64,000 nt of DNA. Source: Brevibacterium zhoupengii. Lineage in GTDB: Bacteria > Actinomycetota > Actinomycetes > Actinomycetales > Brevibacteriaceae. The notes under the pieces are model-generated. The model was not told the DNA's origin, did not search any database, and was given only the letters and a program-made list of their open reading frames with translations. The DNA lies in assembly GCF_021117425.1 (NCBI RefSeq), contig NZ_CP088298.1:558001-622000 (forward strand), given 5' to 3'. Shown here in pieces: positions 44,619 to 54,327 of the stretch. Each line of letters opens with the position of its first letter. Position 1 is the stretch's first letter. A program made the translations under genes and the position numbers.

Positions 44619-46211
44619 ATGAGACGAAGGACAACCTCGGCGTGGGTGGCCTCTCTGGGGGCACTCGCACTCGTACTTACGGCGTGCGAGGCCCCCAGCG
44701 GAGGCGACTCACAGCTGGTCATCGGCACCGAGAACCTCGGCGGGTACAACCCCGTCAACGGCTACTCGGTGGACGGCAACTCTCCCTTCTACGACGGACT
44801 GCTGCGCCTGCAGGAGGACTCGGGTACGGGGGAGATGCCGGAGCTGGCACCGGCTCTGGCCGAGGCGGCGCCGAGGGCGAATGAGGACTCCACGACGTGG
44901 ACGGTGAAGCTGCGTGAGGGCGTGAAGTTCTCCGATGACACCGCCTTCGACTCCTCAGACGTGGCGGCCACCTATCGGGCCGTCATCGACCCCGATTCCG
45001 CTTCGGAGGTCGTCGACGCCTTCCGGATGATCGAGACCATCGAAACACCGGACGAGTCCACGGTCGTCTTCGAACTCAAGGAACCGACCCCCACCTTCGC
45101 CTCGCGACTGACCTTGGGCATCCTGCCCAGCGAAGCCATCGAGAAGGGCACACCGGCCGCCGACTGGAGCGTCAACAGCGAACCCGTCGGCACCGGCGCC
45201 TACGTCCTGGACTCCCTGACAACGGACACCGCGGTGCTGAAGGCCAGGGACGACTACTGGCGCACGACACCGGAACTGAAATCGGTCACGGTCCAGGCCT
45301 ACGCGGACTCGTCGGCCTTGGCGGCGGCGGTCGCCGACGGAAAGGTCTCCGGAGCCGCCGTGCCGCCCCGCTCGGTCGACAAGATCGCCGGTGAGAACCA
45401 CGACATCGTCACCGCGAGAACTGCCGATTGGCGGGGACTGACACTGCCCTCTGACAACCCATTCACCGCCTCGGCGACGGTGCGCAAGGCCCTCAACATC
45501 GCCATCGACAGGGACAAGATCGTCAACGAGGTCCTCGGCGGTCACGGCACACCGGCCTCGACCCCGGTCGGTGAGTTCTACGGTGACGCCTACGAACCCT
45601 CGGCGAAGTTCGCACTCGATGTCGACGGTGCGGAGAAGATGCTCGACGAGGCGGGCTGGACGAAGGGCGCCGACGGACTGCGGTCCAAGGACGGGAAACA
45701 GGCAAGCATCCCCTTCACCTACCCTGCCGGGGACTCGGTGCGCGGGGACATCGCCGCCGAGGTCGCCGCCCAGCTCAAACCCCTGGGCATCACCGTCGAG
45801 GTCGAAGCCGGGGAGTGGGACCAGATCGAGAAGTCCATGACCAAGCAGGCAATCGTCTACGCCGGTGGGGAGCAGCCCTACAACATCGACCACCAGATCA
45901 GGGCGGCCCTGCACACCCACACAAACACCTCCGGAGTCTTCGACAACCCCTCCGACGTGGCAGTCCCCGGAGCTGACGAACTCCTCGACCATGCCGCCAA
46001 GGAAACCGACGAGACGAAGGCGAACGCGGACTACCGTCGAGTCCAGGAACTCTACATGGACGAGCCCAGCTACCTCATCGTCGCCTTCCTCGAACACACC
46101 TACGTCGCCGACACCGATGGCTGGGATGTCCCGGACACCACGTTTGAACCCCATGTCCACGGTTCCGACTGGGGCCCGTGGTGGAACCTGGCGGAGTGGA
46201 CGAAGAGCTGA
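44619..46211 (+). CDS. peptide/nickel-type ABC transporter substrate-binding lipoprotein
   Basis: A 530-residue family 5 solute-binding protein (OppA/NikA/DppA class). The signal peptide ends in lipobox LVLTACE. Family segments are VIGTENLGGYNPVNGYS, TTWTVKLREGVKFSDDTAFDSSDV and VRKALNIAIDRDKIVNEVLGG. It starts 14 bases after ureG and heads four transporter genes with overlapping stops and starts, so the importer is part of the urease operon. Nickel supply for urease is the simplest reading; a peptide substrate cannot be excluded. Confidence 0.88.
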   Translation: MRRRTTSAWVASLGALALVLTACEAPSGGDSQLVIGTENLGGYNPVNGYSVDGNSPFYDGLLRLQEDSGTGEMPELAPALAEAAPRANEDSTTWTVKLREGVKFSDDTAFDSSDVAATYRAVIDPDSASEVVDAFRMIETIETPDESTVVFELKEPTPTFASRLTLGILPSEAIEKGTPAADWSVNSEPVGTGAYVLDSLTTDTAVLKARDDYWRTTPELKSVTVQAYADSSALAAAVADGKVSGAAVPPRSVDKIAGENHDIVTARTADWRGLTLPSDNPFTASATVRKALNIAIDRDKIVNEVLGGHGTPASTPVGEFYGDAYEPSAKFALDVDGAEKMLDEAGWTKGADGLRSKDGKQASIPFTYPAGDSVRGDIAAEVAAQLKPLGITVEVEAGEWDQIEKSMTKQAIVYAGGEQPYNIDHQIRAALHTHTNTSGVFDNPSDVAVPGADELLDHAAKETDETKANADYRRVQELYMDEPSYLIVAFLEHTYVADTDGWDVPDTTFEPHVHGSDWGPWWNLAEWTKS

Positions 46212-47137
46212 GAGCCGCCCCGAGCACAAGCGTGGTGTGCCGGTGCGCGATCATTCTCGGCGGGATGATCTCCGCCGTGCTGGCCGCCGGCGCCGGCGTG
46301 TTCGCGCTGGCCGCGGCTTCACCGGCGAACCCGTTGGCGCACACCATTGGCAGCTGGGAATTCGCCTCGGCACAGGCCCGAGCCGACCTCGAGGCCGCCT
46401 ATCAGACGGGTGGCTGGTTCTCCGCCTGGTGGCAGTGGCTGGTCACGGCTGTGACCACCGGTGACCTGGGCCAATCCAGGATTCTTCACGCCCCGGTCGC
46501 AGAGATCGTGGCCTCCCGCGGACTCAACACCATCGCCGCCAGTCTCTGCGCCGCGGCCATCACCCTGATCGTCGTCGGCGCGGTCTCCATCGCCTTGGCC
46601 CGCTTTCCGGGCCTGGCCCAGAACCCGAGCGCCTCGGGTGTCCTCGGCGCCTGGCTGGCGATCCCTTCTTTCCTCATCGCGCTCATCATCGTCGTGGTCT
46701 GGGGCGCCCAGCTGCCCAACCCCGCCACCAGCGCCCCCGTCACCCTCATCCCCGGGGTGGCGATCACCATCGCGCTCGCGTGGGCCGCCCCGCTCATCGC
46801 CGCCGCCCGGTCCTCCGCCGCCGAGGTGTGGTCGACGCCGTGGGCCCGTTCCCTCATCGGCCGCGGATTTGGCCACAGAGCCCGGATCCGCACAGTGCTG
46901 CCCACCATCCTCGGTGCCGTGCGCAGCCCGGCACTGGTCTACCTGCCCATGATCGTGCTGGGTGAGGCCGCTGTTGAAGCGGTGTTCGCCTACCCGGGAC
47001 TGGGCAACGCACTCGTCCAAGCCGCTGCCGGAGCCGACCTGCCATTGCTGGCCACCGTCACCGCGATCGCAGCGGGCGTGACCACCGGGCTCGTGCTGCT
47101 GGTGCGCACCACGAGGACAGGTGGTGACCGGTCATGA
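46196..47137 (+). CDS. ABC transporter permease (NikB/OppB-like)
   Basis: A permease of about 313 residues with six predicted helices and the binding-protein-dependent loop near EAAVEAVFAYPGLGNALVQAAAGADLPLL, typical of DppB/NikB. The GDLGQSRILHAPVAEIVASRG periplasmic segment is also family-like. The start is uncertain: GTG 46196 (used here) or GTG 46178, both within the end of the binding-protein gene. The stop overlaps the next ATG by 4 bases. Confidence 0.85.
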   Translation: MDEELRAAPSTSVVCRCAIILGGMISAVLAAGAGVFALAAASPANPLAHTIGSWEFASAQARADLEAAYQTGGWFSAWWQWLVTAVTTGDLGQSRILHAPVAEIVASRGLNTIAASLCAAAITLIVVGAVSIALARFPGLAQNPSASGVLGAWLAIPSFLIALIIVVVWGAQLPNPATSAPVTLIPGVAITIALAWAAPLIAAARSSAAEVWSTPWARSLIGRGFGHRARIRTVLPTILGAVRSPALVYLPMIVLGEAAVEAVFAYPGLGNALVQAAAGADLPLLATVTAIAAGVTTGLVLLVRTTRTGGDRS

Positions 47138-47913
47138 GGCTGCGACTGCCCATCATCGCCATCGCAGCAGTCCTGGTGCTGCTCATCATCGGACGCTTCC
47201 TGCCCGCACAGGCCACCGACTTCGCGAACTCCCTGCTGCCCCCAGGTGAGGGCGGCATCGCCGGGACGGATCATTACGGTCGCAGCGTTGTGACAACCAC
47301 CTGGACCGCGGCCGGGGGATCGGCTCTGGCGGCACTCATCACCGCCTCGGCGACCACCCTCATCGGGGCCGTGATCGGCCTCGTCTCCACACTGTCGCGG
47401 GCCCTGTCGAGGATCTCGACGGCGCTGCTCATCGCCACCGTCACCGTGCCTTCCATGCTGCTGACCTTCATCGTCGTGGGCATCCTCGGCGGAGGACGTG
47501 AGGCGATCATGGTCACGGTGGCACTCACACACTGGCCGATCGCGGCCCAGCTCATCGGACCCAAGATCAAGGAGGAATGGAACTCCGGATGGGTGCGCTT
47601 CGACCGCCGACTCGGCGCCACCCGCCGCCAGATTCTGGTCTGGCATCTGCTGCCGGCCGTATGGGGGCGAGTGGCCGCGGCCATGGCGATCACCTTCCCC
47701 TCCGCCGTCGTCCACGAAGCCACCACCTCGTTCCTGGGCATCGGAGTCGACCCGGCCGCGATCTCGCTGGGACCCCTCATCGCCTGGGGCCGCAACGACA
47801 TGACTGTGGGAGCATGGTGGACACTGCTCGTCCCGACCCTGGCACTGATGCTGCTGCTCCTGCCGCCGACGATCATGTCCCGCCGATTGGGAGAAAGGCC
47901 ACGATCACTGTGA
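47134..47913 (+). CDS. ABC transporter permease (NikC/OppC-like)
   Basis: A 259-residue second permease with the DppC/NikC hallmarks GTDHYGRSVVTTT near residue 45 and HEATTSFLGIGVDPAAISLGPLIAWGRND near the C-terminus. It pairs with the preceding permease to form the channel. It begins in the ATGA overlap and ends in a GTGA overlap with the first ATPase gene. Confidence 0.9.
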   Translation: MRLRLPIIAIAAVLVLLIIGRFLPAQATDFANSLLPPGEGGIAGTDHYGRSVVTTTWTAAGGSALAALITASATTLIGAVIGLVSTLSRALSRISTALLIATVTVPSMLLTFIVVGILGGGREAIMVTVALTHWPIAAQLIGPKIKEEWNSGWVRFDRRLGATRRQILVWHLLPAVWGRVAAAMAITFPSAVVHEATTSFLGIGVDPAAISLGPLIAWGRNDMTVGAWWTLLVPTLALMLLLLPPTIMSRRLGERPRSL

Positions 47914-48809
47914 ATGCTCTCTCCGTGGCTGGATGCTCCCTGCGGCTGCCGTCTGCTGGAGCCCATATCCTCACCGACCTGTCCCTGACCCTGCCGTTGG
48001 GACACATCACCTGGCTGGTGGGAGAGTCCGGGGCCGGAAAATCCACGCTCTGCAATCTGCTCGCCGGACTGACCCCGCGCCGAGCCGTCGTCGCCGGTCA
48101 CCTCGACATGGGGACTGAGCAAGTCGACTTGGGCACCCGACGGGGGCGGAAACGGTTGGCGGGCCTGCGGGAACGCAGGGATTTCGCATGGGCTCCGCAG
48201 AATGCGATGGACACCTTCCCGCCGCACCTGCGCCTGGGCCGATGGTTCCAACGCGCGGGGATCAAGGACCCAGATCTGCGTCCCTTCGGACTCGAGCCCG
48301 CGCTGCTGCGGCGCTTCCCGCACGAACTCTCCGGTGGACAGATCTCTCGCATCTCCCTGGCCACGGCCCTGTCGCACACTCCGAGGCTGCTCGTGTGCGA
48401 CGAGCCCACTGCCGGACTCGACCCCCGACAGGCCGATGCGATGGTGGCCATCCTCGACGAGAGTGCCCGCACCCGCGGAGCCGCCGTCCTCGCGGTCACC
48501 CACGATCTCTCCGGCATGGCCAGGAACGCCCGTGACGATGACCACGTCGCCGTCATCTTCAACGGCCACATCGTCGAGAGCTGCACCGTCGGCACCTTCT
48601 TGGGAATGGAGGCCGACAATGCCTACAGTCGAGCCCTGGCCGCAGCCGCCCCGGACGCGGGAGCCCACCCGCTGCCGCTGACGTCGGGCCACCTCGGCGG
48701 GCAGGAATATCGAGACGGAGACGAACTGCGTCGTCTGGACGGGGCGCTGCTGCACCTTCACGATGGCTGGGACCAACAGATTCGAGGCGACGCCGATGGA
48801 GCTGCATGA
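47910..48809 (+). CDS. ABC transporter ATP-binding protein (NikD/OppD-like)
   Basis: A 299-residue ATPase: Walker A GESGAGKST, signature LSGGQISR, Walker B LLVCDEPTAGLD, switch VTHDLS. A Q-loop AWAPQNAMDTFPP precedes the signature. It is one of two half-ATPases for the importer. The GTG start 47910 overlaps the permease stop; longer upstream readings lie in the permease gene in another frame. Confidence 0.9.
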   Translation: MNALSVAGCSLRLPSAGAHILTDLSLTLPLGHITWLVGESGAGKSTLCNLLAGLTPRRAVVAGHLDMGTEQVDLGTRRGRKRLAGLRERRDFAWAPQNAMDTFPPHLRLGRWFQRAGIKDPDLRPFGLEPALLRRFPHELSGGQISRISLATALSHTPRLLVCDEPTAGLDPRQADAMVAILDESARTRGAAVLAVTHDLSGMARNARDDDHVAVIFNGHIVESCTVGTFLGMEADNAYSRALAAAAPDAGAHPLPLTSGHLGGQEYRDGDELRRLDGALLHLHDGWDQQIRGDADGAA

Positions 48810-49383
48810 CCTCGAAATCGACTATGGGACCACCCGGATCGGACCGGTCAGCGCCGAATTTCCCGCGGGTCATGTCACCGTGCTGCGTGGCGGATCAGGC
48901 AGCGGCAAGACGAGCCTGTGCCTGGCCATGACCGGGTTCCTCACCCCCACCTCCGGCCACATCCGCGGTGAGCGCGGGGTGCTGGTGCCACAGAACCCAC
49001 GCGAATGGCTCAACCCCAGGCACACCGTCGCCGAGGTGATCGACCGGACCGCTGACATCCGCGGCCACAGCATAGACGCTGAGGAACGCATCGACATTCT
49101 CTCCCGGGCTCTGCTGGGACCCGAACTTCTGGACCACAAGTGCGGTGAGCTCTCCGGGGGACAGGCCGCCAGGGTGTGTTTGGCCAGGGCCCTGGCCAGC
49201 GGAGCCGACACGATCATCTGCGATGAGCCGACCGCGGCACTCGATGCCTCGAACGCCGCGCGCTTCGCCCGCCTGATCAGAGCCTTGGCCGAAGCCGGAA
49301 ACACGATCGTGTGGGCCACCCACGATCTGCCGCTGGTGATGGCGACCAATGCGAACAGTCGGTTTGTGTCCCTGGACGATTAA
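48796..49383 (+). CDS. ABC transporter ATP-binding protein (NikE/OppF-like)
   Basis: A 195-residue ATPase: Walker A GGSGSGKTS, Q-loop LVPQNPREWL, signature LSGGQAARV, Walker B IICDEPTAALD and switch ATHDLP. It is shorter than most OppF (about 300) and ends right after the switch region. ATG 48796 overlaps the previous gene by 14 bases and has GAGG at good spacing; an ATG at 48763 would add 11 residues. Confidence 0.88.
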   Translation: MELHDLEIDYGTTRIGPVSAEFPAGHVTVLRGGSGSGKTSLCLAMTGFLTPTSGHIRGERGVLVPQNPREWLNPRHTVAEVIDRTADIRGHSIDAEERIDILSRALLGPELLDHKCGELSGGQAARVCLARALASGADTIICDEPTAALDASNAARFARLIRALAEAGNTIVWATHDLPLVMATNANSRFVSLDD

Positions 49384-49426
49384 GCGCGTGTGGGCGGTGG
49401 GGTCTGCTGCGTGACGTTCGCCGACA

Positions 49427-49921
49427 TCAACTCCGGGGTGAGGCCTCGACTGCAGGCTGGACCCGCACCCAACGGCGAGCTGCCACGATGAGCATGGTGA
49501 TGAGGCCGAGGATGAGGAGCCCGTCGGCGGCGATGTAGAACAGGTGCAGGCTGGACCCGCCGTCATCGACACCGGCGAGCACAGCATCCGTGCGGTCGTT
49601 GAGCAGGGGGCGGATGACGGTGACCTTGATGATGAGGACGGCGATCATGCCGCAGGCCAACCACCGGTAGAACCGGCCCACATGGTCCTTGAGCACCGAC
49701 CACAGCATGATCACGGCGATGGCGATCTCCACCCAGTTCATGGCGGTGAAGACCAGACGTCCGATGCCCAGACCCAGCGGGATCGTGATGCCCGGCGCGG
49801 TGAACTTCAGCGGCGCCTCGATCAGCGAGATGCCGATGATGAGGCCGAGCCAGATGGCGGGGAGGGTGAGGCGGGCACCAGCAGAGAGTCGGGTGTCCTG
49901 GGAGCTGAAAACATTGGCCAT
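49427..49921 (-). CDS. conserved four-helix integral membrane protein
   Basis: A 164-residue protein with four clear hydrophobic segments (LTLPAIWLGLIIGISLIEAP, LGIGRLVFTAMNWVEIAIAVIML, WLACGMIAVLIIKVTVI, HLFYIAADGLLILGLITMLIV). I do not recognise a named family with confidence. The start is ATG 49921 (MANVFSSQD), after which the first helix follows; a longer reading to 50008 has a less plausible N-terminus. It is convergent with the nickel importer operon and divergent from the amidohydrolase. Function unknown. Confidence 0.75.
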   Translation of the reverse strand: MANVFSSQDTRLSAGARLTLPAIWLGLIIGISLIEAPLKFTAPGITIPLGLGIGRLVFTAMNWVEIAIAVIMLWSVLKDHVGRFYRWLACGMIAVLIIKVTVIRPLLNDRTDAVLAGVDDGGSSLHLFYIAADGLLILGLITMLIVAARRWVRVQPAVEASPRS

Positions 49922-50035
49922 GACACGGATTCTACTCCCGGTAGAAAGTGTGGCGTGCGGGAGTGCGAGACCAGGGCCATCGGAGTAGGAAAGAACTGCC
50001 GTGCACACCTGTCAGGAAGAGCACTCCCTGCGCTC

Positions 50036-50041
50036 TAGACT
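50036..50041 (+). promoter_or_regulatory. -10 box of leaderless amidohydrolase transcript
   Basis: TAGACT ends 7 bases before ATG 50049 and no ribosome-binding site is present. Confidence 0.45.
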
Positions 50042-50048
50042 GGTGCTC

Positions 50049-51962
50049 ATGCGTCTGTTCTCCAATGCCGTCGTGCGAAGTTTTGACCCCGCCGCCCCCG
50101 ACACCACCTCGGCGGTCGCACCCGACTCGATCCTCGTCAACGGCGAGACGATCGTGGCCGTGGGCACCAGGGCTGAGCTGCTCGACATCGCCGCCACGGA
50201 GTCCTCGACGACGGCAGCGCTCGCCTCGGCGGGCGGAATCGGTGCGACCACGGTGATTCCGGGCCTCGAGATCGAGGAGATCGACTGCGCCGGCCAGGTT
50301 GTTCTGCCCGGCCTCGTCGACGCACACATGCACTCCGTCCACTACGCAGACTCCCTGACTGACCTTGATCTCTCGAACGTCCGATCCCTCGCCGAGGCGG
50401 TCGAGGCCATCCGTGAACGCGCCAGTCAGATGCCCTTCGGCGAATGGGTGGTCGGGTCCGGGTGGGACCTCAACAAATGGGATGACCCGCGATACCCCGA
50501 TCGGCAATTGCTCGACCAGGCCGTGCCCGACCACCCGGTGGCGATGTGGTCGGTCGATCTGCACACGCTGTGGACGAACGCCCATGGACTCGAGATCGCC
50601 GGCATCGACGACCTCACTGCGGATCCGTTCGGCGGGGAGTTCGTGCGCGATGACGAGGGATGGCTGACCGGGCTGGTCCGCGAAGACGCCACCGACCTGG
50701 TGGCCCGCTACATTCCCGAACCCACGCGTGAGGAACAGGTCGAACGACTCGACCGCACCCAGAAGCTGTTCCTGTCCCAGGGACTGACCGGAATCCATGA
50801 CTTCGACTCCATCGCCTCAACCCTGGGCTGGTATGACCTGAGGGAGGCCGACCGGCAGCACATTCGCGTGACGAAATACCTGCGCGGACCCGAGGTGCCC
50901 TGGGCGATCGAAACCGGATGGCACACCGGCGACGGCGATGACTGGCTGCACCGAGGCGGACTGAAGCTCTTCTCCGACGGAGCCCTGGGCTCGCACACCA
51001 GCCACATGTCCTCACCGTTCCCGGACCCGAACGCGCACGAAAGCGAGCGGGACGGCGAGCGGGACGACTCAGCCGAGGAGATCGCAGCGTCCGGGGACCT
51101 CGGCGTCTCCGCAGAAGCATCCGAGCAGGAGTACTACACGTACCCCGGGACGCTGCCCGAAGAGGCACTGAGCACCGAGGCGGTCGACGCCAACTACGGG
51201 ATCGCCCAGATGTCAGAGGACGACCTCTTCGACAACGCCAGGCTCGCCACCGAGGCTGGCATCTCGGTGGCCATCCACGCCATCGGCGACCAGGCCAACC
51301 ACCACGTGCTCAACGTCTTCGAACGCCTCCGCGAAACCACGAAGGACGCCGAGGAGCGCTTCGAGCGACCCCTGCGCCACCGGGTCGAACATGCCCAGTT
51401 CATCCAGCCGGACGATGTAGCCCGATTCGCCGAACTCGAGGTCATCGCCTCGATGCAGCCTCGCCACTGCATCTCTGACCTGCACCTGCTCCACCTCATC
51501 GACGAATCGGCCCAACTCGCCGCCTACGCCTGGCCGGACCTGCTGAGCGCGGGAGCGCATGTGGCCTTCGGCTCCGACGGTCCGGTCGAACCCGCCAATC
51601 CCTTCGCCGCAATCTATGCGGCCATGACCAGGGCGAACATCTCCGGAGATGCCACGACGAGTTTCCAGCCTCGGCGTCGGCTCTCCGCAGTAGAAGCCGT
51701 TCGGCAGCACACTCTTGGCCCGGCATATGCCGCAGGACTCGAAGATCGCCGAGGTTATCTGGCACCGGGCATGGACGCCGACTTCATCGTCGTCGACACT
51801 GACCCCTGCGCCGCCGATGGTCTGACGGAGTTGAGTACGCTCGACCACGCTGGGCTGCTCGGCTATGAGTCCGAGGAGGCGCTCTTCGCCCACGCCGAGG
51901 CGATCCGTGACACCACGGTCGCACTGACCGTGGTCGGCGGCCAGGTGAAGTACCAGGCCTGA
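50049..51962 (+). CDS. YtcJ-like amidohydrolase
   Basis: A 637-residue metal-dependent hydrolase of the amidohydrolase_3/YtcJ group. The metal motif VDAHMHS (about 95), KLFSDGALGS, the second metal region IHAIGDQANH and AFGSDGPVEPANPF are in order. An acidic insert (HESERDGERDDSAEEIAASGD) sits after LGSHTSHMSS. The start is placed at MRLFSNAVVR, where the beta-sandwich begins. These enzymes hydrolyse amide, formamide or cyclic substrates; the substrate here is unknown. Confidence 0.87.
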   Translation: MRLFSNAVVRSFDPAAPDTTSAVAPDSILVNGETIVAVGTRAELLDIAATESSTTAALASAGGIGATTVIPGLEIEEIDCAGQVVLPGLVDAHMHSVHYADSLTDLDLSNVRSLAEAVEAIRERASQMPFGEWVVGSGWDLNKWDDPRYPDRQLLDQAVPDHPVAMWSVDLHTLWTNAHGLEIAGIDDLTADPFGGEFVRDDEGWLTGLVREDATDLVARYIPEPTREEQVERLDRTQKLFLSQGLTGIHDFDSIASTLGWYDLREADRQHIRVTKYLRGPEVPWAIETGWHTGDGDDWLHRGGLKLFSDGALGSHTSHMSSPFPDPNAHESERDGERDDSAEEIAASGDLGVSAEASEQEYYTYPGTLPEEALSTEAVDANYGIAQMSEDDLFDNARLATEAGISVAIHAIGDQANHHVLNVFERLRETTKDAEERFERPLRHRVEHAQFIQPDDVARFAELEVIASMQPRHCISDLHLLHLIDESAQLAAYAWPDLLSAGAHVAFGSDGPVEPANPFAAIYAAMTRANISGDATTSFQPRRRLSAVEAVRQHTLGPAYAAGLEDRRGYLAPGMDADFIVVDTDPCAADGLTELSTLDHAGLLGYESEEALFAHAEAIRDTTVALTVVGGQVKYQA

Positions 51963-52023
51963 CCTGCCGCGCACCCGCCGACCGTCTCGTTGTGACGGCC
52001 CACCCCTCATCTCGTCCTGCCGA

Positions 52024-52035
52024 TAAGGATCCTTA
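52024..52035 (+). promoter_or_regulatory. palindrome containing the ribosome-binding site of the acyltransferase gene
   Basis: TAAGGATCCTTA is a perfect 12-base palindrome just before ATG 52039 that includes the AAGGA ribosome-binding site. The RNA could pair with itself only as a dimer or a very tight hairpin, so an operator is as likely as translational control. Confidence 0.3.
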
Positions 52036-52038
52036 CGC

Positions 52039-53352
52039 ATGCCTCGTTCGTTCATGGCTCAGGCACAGAAGATCGATGCCGCCACCCCCGCTTCCCGCAA
52101 TCGTGAAGTCGACTTCCTCCGTGCTGCTGCGATCACCGTCGTCGTGCTGGGGCACTGGACGATCATCGCTGTCAGCTCCACCGGAGGCATCGAACCCCAT
52201 GGACTCCTCGATGAGGCCCGCTGGACGCACCCGCTGACCTGGGTGTTCCAGGTGATGCCGATCTTCTTCCTCGTCGGCGGCTACTCCAACGCACTGTCCT
52301 GGCGCTCGGCCAGGCGGAAGAACACCGGCTACGCCGAATGGCTGCGCGCTCGCCTGCGCCGATTGGGGTTGCCGCTCATCCCACTGCTGCTCGTCTGGCT
52401 GGTCACCTGCGTCATCGCCCTGAGTACTGGGTCCGAACCGGCTGCGGTGCAGCTGGCCTCACAGATGGCGCTGGTGCCCACCTGGTTCCTCGCCGCCTAT
52501 CTGCTCGTCGCCATCGTGGCCCCGCCCTGCCTAGTGCTGTGGGAGAGATGGGGCTGGTGGTCGATCATCCTCGGCATCACCGCGGCCGGGGTCATCGACC
52601 TCATCAGCATCACCACAGGCAGTATCCTGGCCGGCTACCCCAACTATCTCCTCGTATGGGCCAGCTTCCACCAGTTCGGCTACGCGTGGCTCGACGGCAG
52701 ACTCTCGAGCCTGAAACGCTGCCTGCTGCTGTTCGCCATCGGTGCGATCGGGCTCGGACTCCTCGTCGGATTCGGCCCCTACCCGGTCTCGATGATCACC
52801 GCTGGTACCGACGCGATCTCCAACTCGGCCCCGACCCGGGTGACCATGGCCTTCCTCGGAATGGCGCAGGCCGGAATCGTGCTCATGCTGCAACGGCCGC
52901 TGGCGGCACTGCTGCGCAGTCCCGGACTGTGGATGCTCACCGTTCTGGTGAACCAGCGGATCATGACCTGGTTCCTGTGGCATCTCACCGCACTGACGGC
53001 ACTGGCCCATGTGCTTCTGGCACTCGACGCCGAGGCGCTGCTGCCTACCCCGCTGACCGGTGTGTGGTGGCTGACCCGACCGCTGTGGTGCCTGGGACTG
53101 CTCGCGATCACCGGCCTCCTCGTGGTGATCTTCGGCCGGTTCGAAACTCCGCAGCCCGATGATCGCCCGGCACCGAGAATATGGATGCCGATCGCCGCCG
53201 CGGCATCGATCTGTGCAGGACTGGCGATCATGGCAGACGTGGGAATGGTCGACGCCAACGGTGTGACCTGGATGTGGCCGCTGCTGCCGCTGGCGGGCAT
53301 GCTCGTCTTCGGTGTCGTCAAACTCCCGCGCAGGAAGTCGCGCCAAGACTGA
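52039..53352 (+). CDS. acyltransferase-3 family membrane protein
   Basis: A 437-residue integral membrane acyltransferase. The N-terminal NREVDFLRAAAITVVVLGHW matches the R/D-x-x-R-xxx-H start motif, and PIFFLVGGYSN follows. About ten helices are predicted. Such proteins O-acetylate or acylate cell-surface polysaccharides, lipids or peptides, using cytosolic acyl-CoA. The gene stands alone between the amidohydrolase and a strong terminator; no glycan cluster is near, so the acceptor is unknown. Confidence 0.86.
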   Translation: MPRSFMAQAQKIDAATPASRNREVDFLRAAAITVVVLGHWTIIAVSSTGGIEPHGLLDEARWTHPLTWVFQVMPIFFLVGGYSNALSWRSARRKNTGYAEWLRARLRRLGLPLIPLLLVWLVTCVIALSTGSEPAAVQLASQMALVPTWFLAAYLLVAIVAPPCLVLWERWGWWSIILGITAAGVIDLISITTGSILAGYPNYLLVWASFHQFGYAWLDGRLSSLKRCLLLFAIGAIGLGLLVGFGPYPVSMITAGTDAISNSAPTRVTMAFLGMAQAGIVLMLQRPLAALLRSPGLWMLTVLVNQRIMTWFLWHLTALTALAHVLLALDAEALLPTPLTGVWWLTRPLWCLGLLAITGLLVVIFGRFETPQPDDRPAPRIWMPIAAAASICAGLAIMADVGMVDANGVTWMWPLLPLAGMLVFGVVKLPRRKSRQD

Positions 53353-53427
53353 CCTCGCCGATCCTCGCCGAGGTTGCCCGGCAGCGGGCACCCTCAGTTC
53401 AGCTGATCTTCGGCCTAGCAACGCGAA

Positions 53428-53457
53428 GACCCGACGTCCCCGCGGGGACGTCGGGTC
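53428..53457. terminator. perfect bidirectional terminator
   Basis: GACCCGACGTCCCC (53428-53441), GC, then GGGGACGTCGGGTC (53444-53457), a 14-bp perfect stem. It separates the convergent acyltransferase and SDR genes. Confidence 0.85.
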
Positions 53458-53481
53458 ACCTCGGCGAGGGCTCGCTGTTGA

Positions 53482-54276
53482 TCAGATGTGGCGACCGCCG
53501 GAGATCTCGGTGACGGTGCCGGTGAGGTAGCTGGAGAGGCCGGATGCCAGGAACAGCACCACCGAGGCAACCTCTTCGGGCTCTCCGGGACGGCCCAGGG
53601 GGATCTCGGCGAGCTTCGAATCGATGGCGTGCTGGGGCATGGCCGCGGTCATCGCGGTGTTGATGAAGCCGGGCTGGATCGCGTTGATGCGGATGCCCTT
53701 GAACGCGACTTCCTTGGCCACGGCCTTCGTCATGCCGACGATGCCGGCCTTCGCCGCCGAGTAGTTCGACTGGCCGAGCATTCCGACCTTGCCGCTGATG
53801 GAGGAGACGTTGACGATCGCGCCGCCGCGGTCCTGTTCGCGCATGAGGCCGGTGGCGACCTTGAGTCCGTTCCAAGTCCCGCGCAGGTGCACGGAGATGA
53901 CGTCGTCGAACTCCTTCTCGGTCATCTTCCGGATCGTCGCATCGCGGGTGATGCCGGCGTTGTTGACCCAGATGTCGACGCCGCCGAAGGTCTGAATGGC
54001 GGCCTCGGCGAGTTTCTCGGTGTTCTCCAGAGAGGCCACATTGCACACTACTCCGGCGGCAGAATCGGCGCCGCCGAGTTCAGCGACGGCCGCCTGCAGG
54101 CTCTCCTCGTTCATGTCGCCGAGGACGACCTTCGCCCCGGAGTTCACGAGACTGCGGGCCATGGCCAGGCCGAGTCCCTGCGCGCCGCCGGTGACGACGG
54201 CGACCTTGCCGGTGAGCAGTCCGGGGATCTCGGACACAGCCTGGACGTTGGATGCGGCGGTGGTGGAGTCAGTCAT
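53482..54276 (-). CDS. SDR oxidoreductase (3-oxoacyl-ACP/3-hydroxyacyl-CoA reductase-like)
   Basis: A 264-residue classical short-chain dehydrogenase. The NAD(P) motif is [17 protein letters not shown] follows at about 108, the catalytic set is Ser in VSSISGKVG and YSAAK (Tyr, Lys), and RINAIQPGF is typical of FabG. It is last in an operon after the acyl-CoA dehydrogenase (51 bases) and CoA-transferase genes. It likely acts as a 3-hydroxyacyl-CoA dehydrogenase in an acid-degradation route rather than in lipid synthesis. Confidence 0.9.
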   Translation of the reverse strand: MTDSTTAASNVQAVSEIPGLLTGKVAVVTGGAQGLGLAMARSLVNSGAKVVLGDMNEESLQAAVAELGGADSAAGVVCNVASLENTEKLAEAAIQTFGGVDIWVNNAGITRDATIRKMTEKEFDDVISVHLRGTWNGLKVATGLMREQDRGGAIVNVSSISGKVGMLGQSNYSAAKAGIVGMTKAVAKEVAFKGIRINAIQPGFINTAMTAAMPQHAIDSKLAEIPLGRPGEPEEVASVVLFLASGLSSYLTGTVTEISGGRHI

Positions 54277-54327
54277 AAGAGCTCTCTTTCGTGGATCGTG
54301 ATGTGCGAAGGATTGGACGTGCGTGAC

